A stretch of 64,000 nt of DNA from contig OX352773.1 in the NCBI GenBank assembly GCA_947095535.1, forward strand, positions 127,798,830-127,862,829. The letters are read 5' to 3'. The notes below the pieces were generated by a model that ran no database searches, was not told the origin of the DNA, and was given only the letters and a program-made list of their open reading frames with translations. This DNA is from Poecilobothrus nobilitatus (lineage: Eukaryota; Arthropoda; Insecta; Diptera; Dolichopodidae). The translations under genes were made by a program, and so were the position numbers. Positions 1 through 9,660 of this stretch are shown piece by piece; position 1 is the first letter of the stretch; each line of letters starts with the position of its first letter.

Positions 1-396
1 CTCTAGAAATGCAGGGTGTGGAAAATCAATTCACAAATTTATTGATAGATTCTGGTGCAAATATAAACAAATATTATCATAATGATCAAACAATTTTTAA
101 TTTTAATAACTTGAAAATTCCAATAAAATTTCAAACGGAAAATAAAGTTGTGGTAATACCACCACGTACAAAAAAATTGATTAAATACGGTCCTGTAATA
201 ATTCAGGAAGAATCGATCACAATTCTAAATCGCAAAAATTTAAATGAAAAGGGAATATTTATAAACTAATACAATCGTAAAACCAGGAAATGCTTACGTA
301 TAACTTAGTGTTATAAACGTAAATGAAAAGCCATATGAACTATATAATGAAGAATTAAAAATAAATTTTACTCCTATAAAGAATTTTAACATATAT
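1..396 (+). repeat. First copy of a duplicated Gypsy protease segment
   Basis: Bases 1-396 match 1349-1744 almost perfectly (offset 1348 bp; the difference I noticed is aacttagtg versus aactaagtg). The segment encodes a retroviral-type aspartic protease with the active-site motif LLIDSGAN near residues 11-18 of the frame at 9-269. The copy begins outside the window, so its left edge is unknown. The near identity implies a recent tandem duplication or an assembly artefact. It is not an LTR pair, because the repeated sequence is coding. Confidence 0.85.
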
Positions 397-839
397 TTAT
401 TTTAATGTAAAAAAAAAAAATTTTGTAAAAGAAACAAAAATTTATTATTAATTTTTATAACAAAAATATTTTTTGATACATATGTATAACACAGTGAAAA
501 TTTTTAAGACGAAAAAAAATAGAAAGATTTAAATGAACTAAATTTTTTTTATTATTAATCAAATACTAAAATTTTTAACATTCTTCTATTTAAAATAAGT
601 TTTATTACAAAAATAAAATATCTTTATTATATACCTAAACTAATTTTGTTTTAAAAAAAAAAAGAGGAGAATTTTTCGAAATTTTAATTTATTTTGAGTT
701 CTTGTATGAACCTCAGTTTAAGAACAACAAAAATTCCGAATCCCGTGCTTCCAGCAAAGCCTTCCTCTTTCACAAGTAAAATCAACACAGATCTTGTAGA
801 TATAGACTGAAGAGAGATAGAGAAAAAAAATTTAATAAT
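397..839. other. AT-rich spacer between protease copy and gag remnant
   Basis: No gene is visible here. The sequence is mostly A/T homopolymer-rich. From about 700 some less biased sequence with in-frame stops may be decayed gag leading into the zinc knuckle that follows. Confidence 0.5.
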
Positions 840-1073
840 GCTCCGCTGTTCACAAACTCAAATTGCAGTCCGCAAATCAAAACAGTAACGCAAGAAAAAA
901 TTTGTCGTTATTGTAAACAACCTGGCCATACTTTAGATGAATGCAGAAAACTAGCATTTAATAAGAATAAAAAGAATGGTATTAATCAAAATTTTCAAAC
1001 CAATACAAATGAGGGAAACTACCAGCAACCTGGTCCATCGGCTTTCAGGACACAAACGAGCCAATTAAAATAG
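840..1073 (+). pseudogene. Gypsy gag C-terminus with CCHC zinc knuckle
   Basis: The frame at 840-1073 reads through a nucleocapsid zinc knuckle at 903-944 (C-x2-C-x4-H-x4-C; sequence CRYCKQPGHTLDEC) and stops at a TAG at 1071-1073. CCHC knuckles in retroelement Gag bind genomic RNA during packaging. The knuckle plus the protease downstream gives the gag-PR order of Ty3/Gypsy elements, and the sequence style resembles the mdg1/412 group. No start codon is seen, so this is the C-terminal end of a Gag that begins in decayed sequence. The TAG could be degenerative, because the same frame style (Asn/Gln/Lys-rich) continues after it. Confidence 0.7.
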
Positions 1074-1344
1074 AAAGCCCTAATTCTAAATCAAACAAAA
1101 TGCTAAATCAAAAATCTAATAAAATTCCAAAAAAAAATCTGGATTCAAATATGGTTGAAATTCCAAAACAAAATCAAAATCAAAAACATAATCAAAATCA
1201 AGATCAGAAGCAAAATTAAAATCTAAACCAAAAATTAAATCTAAATTCAAAATCAAATCCTAAATCAAGAGAAATTCCAAATTTAAAATTAAATCAAAAT
1301 TTAACAGGAACAATCAATCAAAAAATCGTACGTTTTCCATTATC
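1074..1344 (+). pseudogene. Low-complexity Asn/Gln/Lys-rich gag-protease linker
   Basis: The stretch is built from repeated AAATCAAAAT-like units (caaaatcaaaatcaaaaaca and variants) that would encode Asn, Gln and Lys runs. It joins the zinc-knuckle frame to the protease frame and is interrupted by stops. A comparable low-complexity block in the other orientation is seen at 19680-19850. I read it as expanded linker coding sequence of the Gypsy gag-pol. Confidence 0.45.
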
Positions 1345-1617
1345 TTGTCTCTAGAAATGCAGGGTGTGGAAAATCAATTCACAAATTTATTGATAGATTC
1401 TGGTGCAAATATAAACAAATATTATCATAATGATCAAACAATTTTTAATTTTAATAACTTGAAAATTCCAATAAAATTTCAAACGGAAAATAAAGTTGTG
1501 GTAATACCACCACGTACAAAAAAATTGATTAAATACGGTCCTGTAATAATTCAGGAAGAATCGATCACAATTCTAAATCGCAAAAATTTAAATGAAAAGG
1601 GAATATTTATAAACTAA
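1345..1617 (+). pseudogene. Ty3/Gypsy retropepsin (protease) domain
   Basis: A 90-residue frame contains the aspartic protease signature LLIDSGAN at about residues 15-22 (catalytic Asp in D-S-G), followed by strand-like sequence and a flap region around VVVIPPRTKKL. Retropepsins act as dimers to process the Gag-Pol polyprotein. The domain follows the zinc knuckle at 903-944 as expected for Gypsy pol. The frame ends in a stop at 1615-1617, and the downstream linker continues in other frames. The same domain is duplicated at 1-269. It is a non-functional fragment because RT and integrase do not follow in frame. Confidence 0.75.
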
Positions 1618-2465
1618 TACAATCGTAAAACCAGGAAATGCTTACGTATAACTAAGTGTTATAAACGTAAATGAAAAGCCATATGAACTATATAATGAAG
1701 AATTAAAAATAAATTTTACTCCTATAAAGAATTTTAACATATATACGTTAACGCAAGTTAAAAATACAAATTTAATAAAAAATCGTTTAAAAACCTTAAA
1801 TAAGCAATTAGATCTCTCTTATCTCAATTCGAAAGAGAAAACATTCATCATATATATAATACACAAGATGTTGGCGAGACTTTGCCAACATATAAAAGAA
1901 ATATTTTATTTCTAATAATAAACAACTCACAGCACTCACACTTCATACAAATTATACTGGCAACGATGATATTTTTATAGATATCGATTTAATAATAAAT
2001 CACAAATAAATTTAGTAAATTTTATTACAAGAGACCAAATCTTCCACTAAAAGTATTATCAGAGACACAAAGCGTTTATTAAAAGTGTTTACAGTTAAGA
2101 AAGGAACAGTACTTAAAAAGCACATTTTCATTAAAAATAAATTCAGAAAAAGTTTAATTTATTAATTAGACCGCCACATCCATTATGATGAATCTAGCCG
2201 CAGCGTTATATTTAAAATAAATTAAAAAATAAACAAACAGTTTTCAATTGATTGTTTGATTGTTTGATTGATTGTTTAAAAATAGAAAATACTGTTAACA
2301 ATTATAAAGGCTTGAAAGTGAAGAAAACAAAGTTTTATAGTAAGTCTAATATTTATAAGAAACAAATAATATCTCGAAAAATAAAAATTTTGGAAGGTGG
2401 AAGAAGGTGGAAGAAGGTGGAAAATTTTTCAAATTCAATTTTTTCTACGCCATAATTTCTAATTA
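1618..2465 (+). other. Decayed protease-RT linker, then unassigned AT-rich DNA
   Basis: Up to about 1870 the sequence still reads as the protease-RT linker of the Gypsy element (a phrase LNSKEKT, typical of this region, occurs near 1827-1847), but with stops. From 1917 to about 2010 a short frame contains LTLHTNYTGNDD, which I cannot assign. At 2240-2275 there are TTGATTG-type repeats, and at 2393-2420 a short GGTGGAAGAA tandem repeat. No gene is supported in 2010-2465. Confidence 0.4.
2393..2420. repeat. GGTGGAAGAA short tandem repeat
   Basis: About three copies of a 10-bp unit (ggtggaagaa) lie in tandem. It is a simple minisatellite at the left border of repeat R copy A, with no coding role seen. 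Confidence 0.8.
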
Positions 2466-3161
2466 TATTAAGAAAAATATCAATTTAGAAAAAAATATTC
2501 CATCTCTTACCCATATTAAAAAAGAAGTTTTCTCTATTATAAAAGTTGATGAAAACTTCTCTTATTATTTTTTTACAAAATGTCAAATCAAAAGGCCAAA
2601 AAAAAGCCCAACAGACTTAAAAGTAGTTTTGTTAAATATTAGATTGAAATTTTGAAAGGAAATTAAGCTGAATTTTTGATATGACATAAAAAATTTCAAA
2701 TTATATTTTAATATAAAATTTGGCAGATTTAAATAAATGTTTTACAAAAACGAAACGGATATTTTTCATAAAAACGAGGAAGAATACAGTTGCCTTTGTC
2801 AACTCTTAGATACCCGTACGAACCGTTAGTATGTTCATAGCCTGTCACTCTGCTTATAATATAATTTTTTTAATTTTTTAGTATTTTAAAATAATTTGGG
2901 TGAATTTTATAATTAACTATGATTTGTACATAGTTTGTACAAACTATGATAACTATGATTTGTACATAGTTTGTACATAGTTTGTACAACTATATGTTTC
3001 TACATTCTTGAAAAGCAGATTTTAACCTTCCACATAACGATTATCACTCCAAAACTTTTCCAAATATGCTATAGTATCATTTAATACTAAGCGGCAAATG
3101 TATAATAATTTCTACTGTACATATTTATTATATATCATTCATTCATCAGTGACATATACGA
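2466..3161. repeat. Repeat R, copy A, left part
   Basis: This segment matches 24787-25435 with high similarity, starting at the shared tattaagaaaaatatcaat and ending at a shared tatacga. Short frames inside it are not conserved as proteins. Copy A has an extra tandem stretch at 2925-2995 that copy B lacks. R continues at 4258 after a nested insertion. I cannot name the family. It has no long open frame, and no terminal repeats were found. Confidence 0.8.
2925..2995. repeat. Tandem repeat of TAGTTTGTACA
   Basis: Several copies of an 11-bp unit around tagtttgtaca, some adjacent and some spaced by ctatgatttgtaca, lie in copy A of repeat R. Copy B has only a single degenerate version at about 25236-25265, so the expansion postdates the duplication of R. 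Confidence 0.75.
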
Positions 3162-3374
3162 GTTCAGTTCTCTTGTGTCGTTTGTAGGGTGAGCACATGA
3201 AAATTACTTTTGTACATACTCGAAAAAAAAATTTTATTTTTATTTTTTATTTATTGTTTGATATATGATAATTTAATATTTGATAGAATTAATATTTAGT
3301 AAGAGTATCTGAATTTATATATATATTTAAAATATAAATAGTATAATATAGAATTAATTTAACAATTTGCAAAA

Positions 3375-3524
3375 ATGAATTGTTTAAAATGCAATCATAG
3401 AATTGAACGCAATTCTGTTAATAAAATAACATGTGGCGATTGCAATCGTATTCTACATTTAGAATGTACTAAATTACAAGCGCAGGATTTGAATTTTTAT
3501 AAAATTACAAATAATAAATTTTAA
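3375..3524 (+). pseudogene. ORF1 N-terminus, PHD-like zinc finger (truncated)
   Basis: An ATG at 3375 opens a 49-residue frame with spaced cysteines C3, C6, C20, C23, H28, C31, the first six ligands of a PHD/C4HC3 finger. It ends at TAA 3522-3524 before the last C-x2-C pair. ORF1 proteins of CR1-like elements often start with such a finger, followed by a coiled coil, and act as nucleic-acid chaperones of the retrotransposition particle. Comparable fingers occur at 50357-51025 and 60746-60928 in this window. The following frame 3558-3887 (Ser/Thr/Asn-rich, 109 residues) is probably the rest of ORF1 after a frameshift or stop. Confidence 0.65.
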
Positions 3525-3557
3525 TTCGACAAGTGCTCTCTTGTAAGACGAAAATCA

Positions 3558-3887
3558 TTGCATGGTGAGAATGCAAATGTAAAGAGTTCAATTCAAATGA
3601 GCGGAAAGAACAGCAACAGCCCAAGCGCAAATACTTCTAACTTTACTCTCTCTCAGTTACAAATTGGAAGTATTCCATCGTCTATAATTGAAGTGACTGA
3701 CAGAACTACAACTCAACCAACCACTTCAAATTCCTCTATGTTGGAAATAAATAACACTACGGTTCAATGTACAAGTGCAGTACTTCAATCTCAATGTAAT
3801 GAGAGAGTATTCTCAATTGAGAATTCCATCAAACAAATAAAAATGATGTTACACTTCAAATGCTATATGCTGAAATTATGGATTTAA
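3558..3887 (+). pseudogene. Ser/Thr/Asn-rich ORF1 middle region
   Basis: This 109-residue frame is rich in Ser, Thr, Asn and Gln and ends with a predicted helical stretch near ERVFSIENSIKQIKMML. It lies 33 bp after the stop of the PHD-finger frame, in the same non-LTR insertion. That order (finger, low-complexity linker, coiled coil) fits ORF1 of CR1-like elements. No further domain is recognisable, and no reverse transcriptase follows. I infer that it is part of the same broken ORF1. Confidence 0.45.
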
Positions 3888-4257
3888 AAAAAATTAACTG
3901 CAACTTTCTCTTTACAATGAATGAGCTTAAAGAAGAAAGCAAACAATTAACAAGCAAAATATATATTTATATATATTTTATTATATATATTTTTCATATA
4001 TTAATATTTAAATTAAGTTTTTCATTTTTATGTCATTCGCCATTTGCTCTTAGGCAATTGAATGACTTTTTCTATTTTTATTTTTCTTATAAAATTGCTT
4101 ATAAAATTCCAAATAACTTTTTTGTTGTTTTTCAATACTGAAGTTAAACTCATATATTTAATCTATTTCTCTAGTTTTAAGCTATAAAATTTTGAATTTA
4201 TGTTATAGGAAAATGTAAAAATATTGAATTAAATAAATAAATAAAAATAATAAATAA

Positions 4258-4884
4258 TATGTAAATAAGCATGAGTTATATAAGTATGTATACTAATATC
4301 ATATAAATATAAATTCTTCAAGCAACCGTTATATTTTTTATTTATTTAATTTTTTTTGTATTACGAAAAATATTATAAAAAAATGCAAAAAAATCGTTAA
4401 AAAAATTTGTTAGAAAAATTTGGAAAAATGAAGTCACACTTTCGTCAATTTTAAGGTAACCCTATATTATTAAGAAAAGTTGTTAATAGAAATAAAAACA
4501 AAATGTTGGAGGTTTAATTTTTGTATATTACTTCAAAAAAATTTGGACAGGTGTTCAAGTTACAGGTGTTTAAAAATAAGGAATTTTTTAGTTTTTGACC
4601 CCATACAGCTCCGAAACGGGGGGCGATACAAAAAGTTTGTAACTTAAACTGTTCGGAAGATAGGAGGAGTCAATAATTTTGCAAAATTTGAGTTTCGTTT
4701 GGCGTTTTCAACTTTATGCAACTTTATGAAAATATACTTTATGCAACTTGTGTTATAACAATTTAAATATAGAGCTTTTTCGAACTTTTTGAAGCTGTAG
4801 CTGCGTGACAAGTTGAGCTACAGAGGAAAGTTGTTAAAAATAAAATTAATATTTTTATGCTATCTATCAGCAGTTAAAAGTTCA
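4258..4884. repeat. Repeat R, copy A, right part, running into BEL1 env end
   Basis: This part matches copy B at 25440-25856 and then 34494-34671, i.e. the two sides of the palindromic insertion in copy B. It includes the least AT-biased portion of R (around accccatacagctccgaaac, near 4600). Its right end overlaps the stop codon and 3' flank of the BEL1 env remnant, so the R-to-BEL1 junction predates the segmental duplication. Confidence 0.75.
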
Positions 4885-6156
4885 TGTTAATGTTTCTAAC
4901 TGCTGCTATGTTATTTCTATGATCATTTATTTTAGTATGCAATGTTTGAATGTCGGCTGATGTTATTTTGTCTTCCAAAATTGACAAATTATTTAAATCT
5001 TTGTTCATCTTTTCCGAACTGTTAAGATAATTAGCTAAAATATCATGTGGTATTTCTGATACTATTAAAAAGGATGATGTTATGTTTGCTGTAAACTCTT
5101 GACTAAACGATAGAAACATACCAGAATGCTTAGGCGTGCAACCAGGGTTTAAGCGAATAATCCCATTTCCAGTTAATACAACTTTTTCGAAATGAGTACC
5201 ACAATTTAAATCGACTATGCTTTTTTTATCTAAATTGTAGATCTAATGGTTAGCTGCGTTCATTTTAAATCATTTGAGGTCTATTGACTGACTCTTTATT
5301 TTGCAAAAAGTATATAGCCTTGTTTCTGAGGATAATAACTTCATTTCGCATCGACTAATGTTAGATCCTAGATTATACATTGGTGAATTAAATCTGCATA
5401 AAAGATGATCGGATTTCCAAGACCTGCACAAATTTGTATCAATTTCGCTCATAGGTGAGTATCTATCACGAAGTTTATTTAGCAATAAATACTTATTGGA
5501 GGGTTCAATATATATAAACTTATTAGCTCTAGTTATAGGAATAGGAATAAGCTGATATATCTGATAACACTCTGCATCTAACAGTGGCAATTTCATTTAA
5601 AAAATTACGTTGTTTGGAGTAACTCGTGCTTTTACTTGCATTAAGGAATATAATATCAAAATTTGATTTTGGTCATCTGGTATTTTTAAATGACTAAGAA
5701 TATCTTCCGTATTATTTTAAATTGTGATTTTAGTTGTTCAGGAGTTACTAACAATGTATGAATTCGTCCATAACGTGTGTCGGTTATGACAGAAAGAATC
5801 GATTGTTGTATGTGTCGCATACTGCTTAAATCCAAAGTCATTACTAAGGCAGCTGAGTTAAATTTTTCAAATAAAACTTGCATTTGTTTTGTTCTATTTA
5901 TATCATCTTGAAAAGAAGAAAGTTGTTTTTTCATAGTTAAATATTGCTGATTTCCATGCAGTTGCTCGTGTTTAATTATGTTAAGAGTAGAATCCAATAT
6001 GGAAGTTTGCCTGAGAAATAATGCTTCCATGTGACGTTCATTTTCTTTAATCTGACTAATATCTGTTTCATATTTTTCAGCAAATTCTTCATCTAGGACT
6101 CCAAAGAGGCTATGTGCTACATTTCCAATAATTCCAAATGCAGCTCTTTTCTTCAT
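4874..6156 (-). pseudogene. env: BEL1 Env remnant, fusion-protein-like
   Basis: Frames at 5686-6156, 5270-5596 and 4874-5119 on the minus strand form one decayed Env. The first begins with a basic cleavage-like KKRAA followed by a hydrophobic Gly/Ala segment (GIIGNVAHSLFGVLD) and then heptad-like helical sequence, as in the F-type fusion proteins captured by insect LTR elements. Such proteins mediate membrane fusion in errantiviruses and baculoviruses; here the gene is in pieces and cannot be expressed intact. No transmembrane anchor is visible at the C-terminus, which ends at the TAA near 4873. The reading is inferred from position after DUF5641 and from the cleavage/fusion segment. Confidence 0.65.
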
Positions 6157-6305
6157 AGGTGGAATTTCGTTTTGTTTATAAATTAAATAATTAGCGTTTT
6201 CTAACTCTTCTAAATAATAATTCCAAATGCAGCTCTTTTCTTCTTAGGTGGAGTTTCGTTTTGTTTATAAATTAAATAATAAGCGTTTTATAATTCTTCT
6301 AAATG
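6128..6305 (-). repeat. 89-bp tandem duplication across the env cleavage region
   Basis: Bases 6128-6216 and 6217-6305 are two tandem copies of 89 bp (both begin ataattccaaatgcagctct) with several differences. The duplicated segment covers the basic site and the start of the hydrophobic segment of the Env remnant. Since 89 is not a multiple of 3, it shifts the frame and separates the N-terminal Env part from the fusion domain. Confidence 0.85.
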
Positions 6306-6470
6306 ATGTTGTAATTGTGCTATAATAGGTTTACAATGATCTTTGAATTCAATATCAGCAGAAAACTTGTCACATGTTTCTTTTAAATAGGTTATAGATT
6401 TGGTTAGCATATTAGTTTGATAGTTATATAACGATAAGTTAAAGTGTACGATTAAGTTCCATTCACTGTT

Positions 6471-6956
6471 TTAAATATTAGTGTTTGCATTGTTTTCGAA
6501 GCCTTGTTCATTGCCAAACTGAGTATTACTGTAGTATGCGGATGGTTTACTTATCAATGCCATCATAAAGAAAAAGCTGAAAATAATGGTAAATATCATA
6601 GATCTTAAACTGCGGATTGTTGACCTAGATTTCTTTATCTTTTTATTGTTGAGTTCCTTTAGAGAATGCTTGTGTTTCCTCTTGACAGATGAATGATTTG
6701 TTTCATTTTTATTTTTCGATGTATCTTTGGTACCGTCGTTTACCATTACTGCTGCGTCATAGCTAGAGTCATTCTCTATAATTGGCAATAATGATAGCTT
6801 GATTATAGATCTTTTCAAAGCGGAGTATTTTGTTTTTAGAGTAACAACTCTAACAAGACCATCATCATCGCAAGTTGTTTCAATCACTCTTCCAAGTGAC
6901 CACCTTGTTGGTGGCAAATTGTCTTCCTTTATTAGTACTTTGTTACCAACCTTCAA
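6471..6956 (-). pseudogene. BEL1 pol C-terminus (DUF5641) fused to env signal segment
   Basis: Residues 1-60 of this 161-residue frame (around NKVLIKEDNLPPTRWSLGRV and the following VVTLKTK) match the DUF5641 domain that closes BEL/Pao Pol after integrase. From about residue 110 comes a basic stretch, then a hydrophobic segment (MIFTIIFSFFFMMALI) that looks like a signal peptide or membrane anchor at the start of Env. The domain sits immediately downstream of the integrase frames. The same region of copy 2 (35641-35870) lacks the env part because it is replaced by Gypsy gag sequence. Confidence 0.75.
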
Positions 6957-7055
6957 ATTTAGTTGCTGTTGAGTCCATTTTGGTCTTTATTGTAATCTAG
7001 ACAAGTATTACTTAGACCACCTTTGCCAGAACCTCTGATGAATCAGATCCAGAAG

Positions 7056-7866
7056 TTACCATCTTGTTAGTAAATTAGTATTTTCATTTAAAACATTCTC
7101 TTCAGACACGGTCAATAATGGTGCTCCTTTTAAAAAGTGTCCTGGTGTTAAAACTTCCAAGTTTTCTGGATCATTATTTAATGGACATAGTGGGCGAGAA
7201 TTCAAACATGCCTCAATTTTTACAATCAAAGTTGTAAGTTCTTCGAAAGATAAAATAGTGTCCTTTATTATTCTCTTCATATAGTATTTGGTTGATTTTA
7301 TACTAGCTTCCCGCAGGCCGCCACAGTGCGGCTATGCTGGTGGCATGAAGTTCCACCGAATTTCTTTTTGGCATAACGAATTTTTAATTTCGTTTTGATA
7401 GATTGGTTGGTTGAATAAATTAGCTAAAATTTTGCTTGCTCCACAGAAATTCATGGCGTTATCACTACACACATTTCCAACTGGTCCTTTTCTGCTAACA
7501 AATATTTTAAATGCTGCAAGAAATGTACTTGATGTTAAATTGCTCACCACTTCCAAATGTATTGCCTTGGTACTCAAACAAATAAAGTTCTTGAAGTCTT
7601 AGTTCGCTGACCAACAGATGTTTTTAAGGAAAAAGCTCCAGCATAATCAACCCCGCAATTAATGAACGGTCTGGATATCGTTACACGAGGTTTAGGAAGA
7701 TTTCCCATTAACTGAGAAGCTGAAAATGCGTTAAAGCGATGACAAGTTGTACATCTATGTATACATCCTTTAACTGCTTTTAATGAATTTAGTATCCAAA
7801 ATGATTGTCGTAAATATTCCAGAGTTTGATTATTACCTTCATGTAAGGAGCGTAAATGTGCATGCT
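7056..7866 (-). pseudogene. BEL1 integrase
   Basis: Three frames form one integrase. The region 7600-7860 reads as the zinc-binding N-terminus and linker (a phrase with C-x2-C, then QLMGNLPKPRV and CGVDYAGAF). The frame 7332-7577 carries MSTKAIHLEVVSNL and CSDNAMNFCGA, the second catalytic Asp region of the D,D-35-E core. The frame 7056-7280 (KIEACLNSRPLCPLNNDPEN) is the C-terminal part of the core. Integrase joins element cDNA to host DNA. Frameshifts separate the parts. A closely matching copy lies at 35916-36740. Confidence 0.8.
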
Positions 7867-8439
7867 TTATACCAGGTCAGTTAAATCGTTTTTGTAAGGC
7901 AGTATTAACGGATATTTCTGTTTATATGAAAGTTCAGATTCAGATCTTCCACCTAAGCGAATGAGATGATTAGCATCCAAAAATAGATTTAGACTTAATA
8001 ATCTGCTAGTCTTATGTAATGAGATACCTTTTGACAGTTGCTTGAATTCCTCATGAAAGTATTGTAATTGAGTGACCTTAACTAACGCTATCAACGAGTT
8101 CTCTATTTCATCTGTTGTCAATACTCCAGTTTTACAATATTCTGGACTCTTCTCAATATTCTTATAAAATCGGATGCAATAAGCTAAGATCCGCTTTAAT
8201 ATTGTTAAAGATGAGTAGTTACGAAGTAAAGTCTCAACCAAGGAAGTATCCATGTCACTTTTTACGATATTAACAACACATTTTGTTTTAATTTCCAAAC
8301 TTGTTCTACTTACCGGTATCTTGGAGGCTTTAAATTCCTCTTGTTTTAACCATGTGGGCCCTTCCCACCAAAGTGTATTGTATTCTAATTTTATTGGATA
8401 AATAAAACACGTTTCAAACATGTGTCTTCCCAACCACAC
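7867..8439 (-). pseudogene. BEL1 pol region between RNase H and integrase
   Basis: This 190-residue frame carries NTLWWEGPTWL near residue 21-31, a hallmark of the BEL Pol segment after RNase H, and ends with LIRLGGRSE...YPLILPYK, the usual lead-in to the integrase zinc finger. It is the longest intact piece of BEL1 pol here. Its upstream end is cut at about 8440 by a plus-strand non-LTR fragment, so RNase H and most of RT are missing in this copy. In copy 2 part of this frame is deleted but RNase H and RT remain. Confidence 0.8.
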
Positions 8440-9285
8440 TCAAAAAAGCTATTGTAGCACCAATTTTTAAAAGTGGAAGCAACATAGACCGAAATAACTA
8501 TCGACCTATATCGATACTGTGCGCGTTTTCAAAAATTTTTGAAACAGTAATTAAGGCACGGCTAGATAGATTTATAATAAATAATGACATATTACATGAA
8601 GAACAATACGGATTTGAAAAAAAATCTAACACAACTTCGGCCTGTCTAAGCCTAACAGATTTCGTTTCCAAAAACATGGACAGCAAAAAGTATGTTTGTT
8701 GTGTTTTTCTCGATCTGAAAAAAGCATTTGACTGTGTCGACCATGACATTCTTCTTTTAAAGCTCTTCAACATGCAGTTCAACTCTAATCACATAGCATT
8801 CTTTAAATCATATCTCACGAATAGGATGCAAAAAGTGCGTCTAGGGGATGTTGTAAGCAGTTCCAAGATAATACGTAAAGGGGTTCCTCAGGGATCAATT
8901 TTGGGTCCTCTTCTATTCAAAATCTATATTGATGACATATCCCGTTTAAACTTAAAAGGGGCCATACAATTATATGCGGACGATGCTGTATTAAAATACG
9001 CCGAAACTAATGAGGAAGAAATGAGAAATGCTATTCATCATGATCTTAATATTATAGATGAGTGGCTCACTAAAAATCGTCTTGCTCTGAAATTAAAAAA
9101 ACTTAGATAACAAATTAGATAACAAATAGATAACAAATAGATAACAAATAGATAACAAATTAAAGTGGCATGATCACATTAATTTTGTAATAAAAAAAAC
9201 CGTTCCGTATATCTTTATCTTAAAACGTTTACAAAAATTTTTGTGTGCAGGTGTTTTTTTTAATAACACACTTTTCTATACTTCA
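8437..9285 (+). pseudogene. Fragment of non-LTR reverse transcriptase (CR1/Jockey type)
   Basis: A frame open from about 8437 to 9110 on the plus strand contains the RT fingers/palm blocks NNYRPISIL, QYGFEKKSNTT, FLDLKKAFDCVDHDI, GVPQGSILGPLLF and the catalytic YADDA (about 8974-8988). RT copies element RNA at the target site. It is truncated at both ends and ends in a 12-bp tandem repeat at 9104-9163, after which thumb-like sequence (DNKLKWHDHINFV) resumes. It closely resembles the RT at 63122-64000, so both come from the same family. It interrupts BEL1 pol, on the opposite strand. Confidence 0.85.
9104..9163 (+). repeat. Tandem repeat of TAGATAACAAAT
   Basis: Five copies of a roughly 12-bp unit (tagataacaaat) sit at the point where the RT frame would encode LDNK before KWHDH. 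The repeat appears to be an expansion of that codon string and replaces a deleted part of RT. Confidence 0.85.
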
Positions 9286-9660
9286 TATCTCAAAAATGGT
9301 TAGAGATAGAGAAAAAGTTATTGGGTACTGATTATAGGGCTTGAAAAGCTGTCTCGAAATATGCTATAAAAAGTACCCCAAATACCGGGTGTTTCAAAAG
9401 AAAATTGAGTTTGAAACATAATTTTTTCATTTTAAATCATTTTGAACCTTCATAACTTTGTAACTGTTGGGTATATTTGGATCATCAGTATACAACAATT
9501 ACAGCTGACAATTTACTCTACAAAATTTACTTTTTTTTATCTCTCTACAGTAAGCCGTTCAAAAGTTATAGATTTTTTTATGAAAAGTCTCTAAAAAACC
9601 TTTAATCCCTCATATCTCGAAAAGGGTCCACAATAGACCCCCCCCCTTGTTCCATTCTTT
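9286..9660. other. Unassigned block in BEL1
   Basis: No gene is seen. The DNA is less AT-rich than its neighbours and has phrases such as catatctcaaaaatgg, accccaaataccgggtg and catatctcgaaaagggtcc. Its style resembles the central part of repeat R, but I could not align the two. It replaces the BEL1 RT/RNase H region. Confidence 0.4.

Larger units (their letters stand above)
3162..4257 (+). mobile_element. Nested non-LTR (CR1-like) element with PHD-type ORF1, deleted
   Basis: Comparison with the uninterrupted copy B (tatacga|tatgtaaataag at about 25434-25446) shows that 3162-4257 is an insertion into repeat R. It starts with a 5'-UTR-like segment, carries an ORF1 fragment with a PHD-like zinc finger, and ends in an AAT/AAAT-rich tail at 4231-4257, which is typical of the 3' end of CR1-type non-LTR retrotransposons. 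No reverse transcriptase is left, so ORF2 has been deleted. No clear target-site duplication flanks it. Confidence 0.7.

Noticed and set aside
2407..2655. 82-residue frame in repeat R
   Set aside because: It starts in a minisatellite and is not preserved as a frame in the second copy of R (24787 on).
2466..4884. Repeat R as the 3' LTR of BEL1
   Set aside because: It lies next to env as a 3' LTR would, but it shares no sequence with the 447-bp 5' LTR and has no TGTT...AACA ends.
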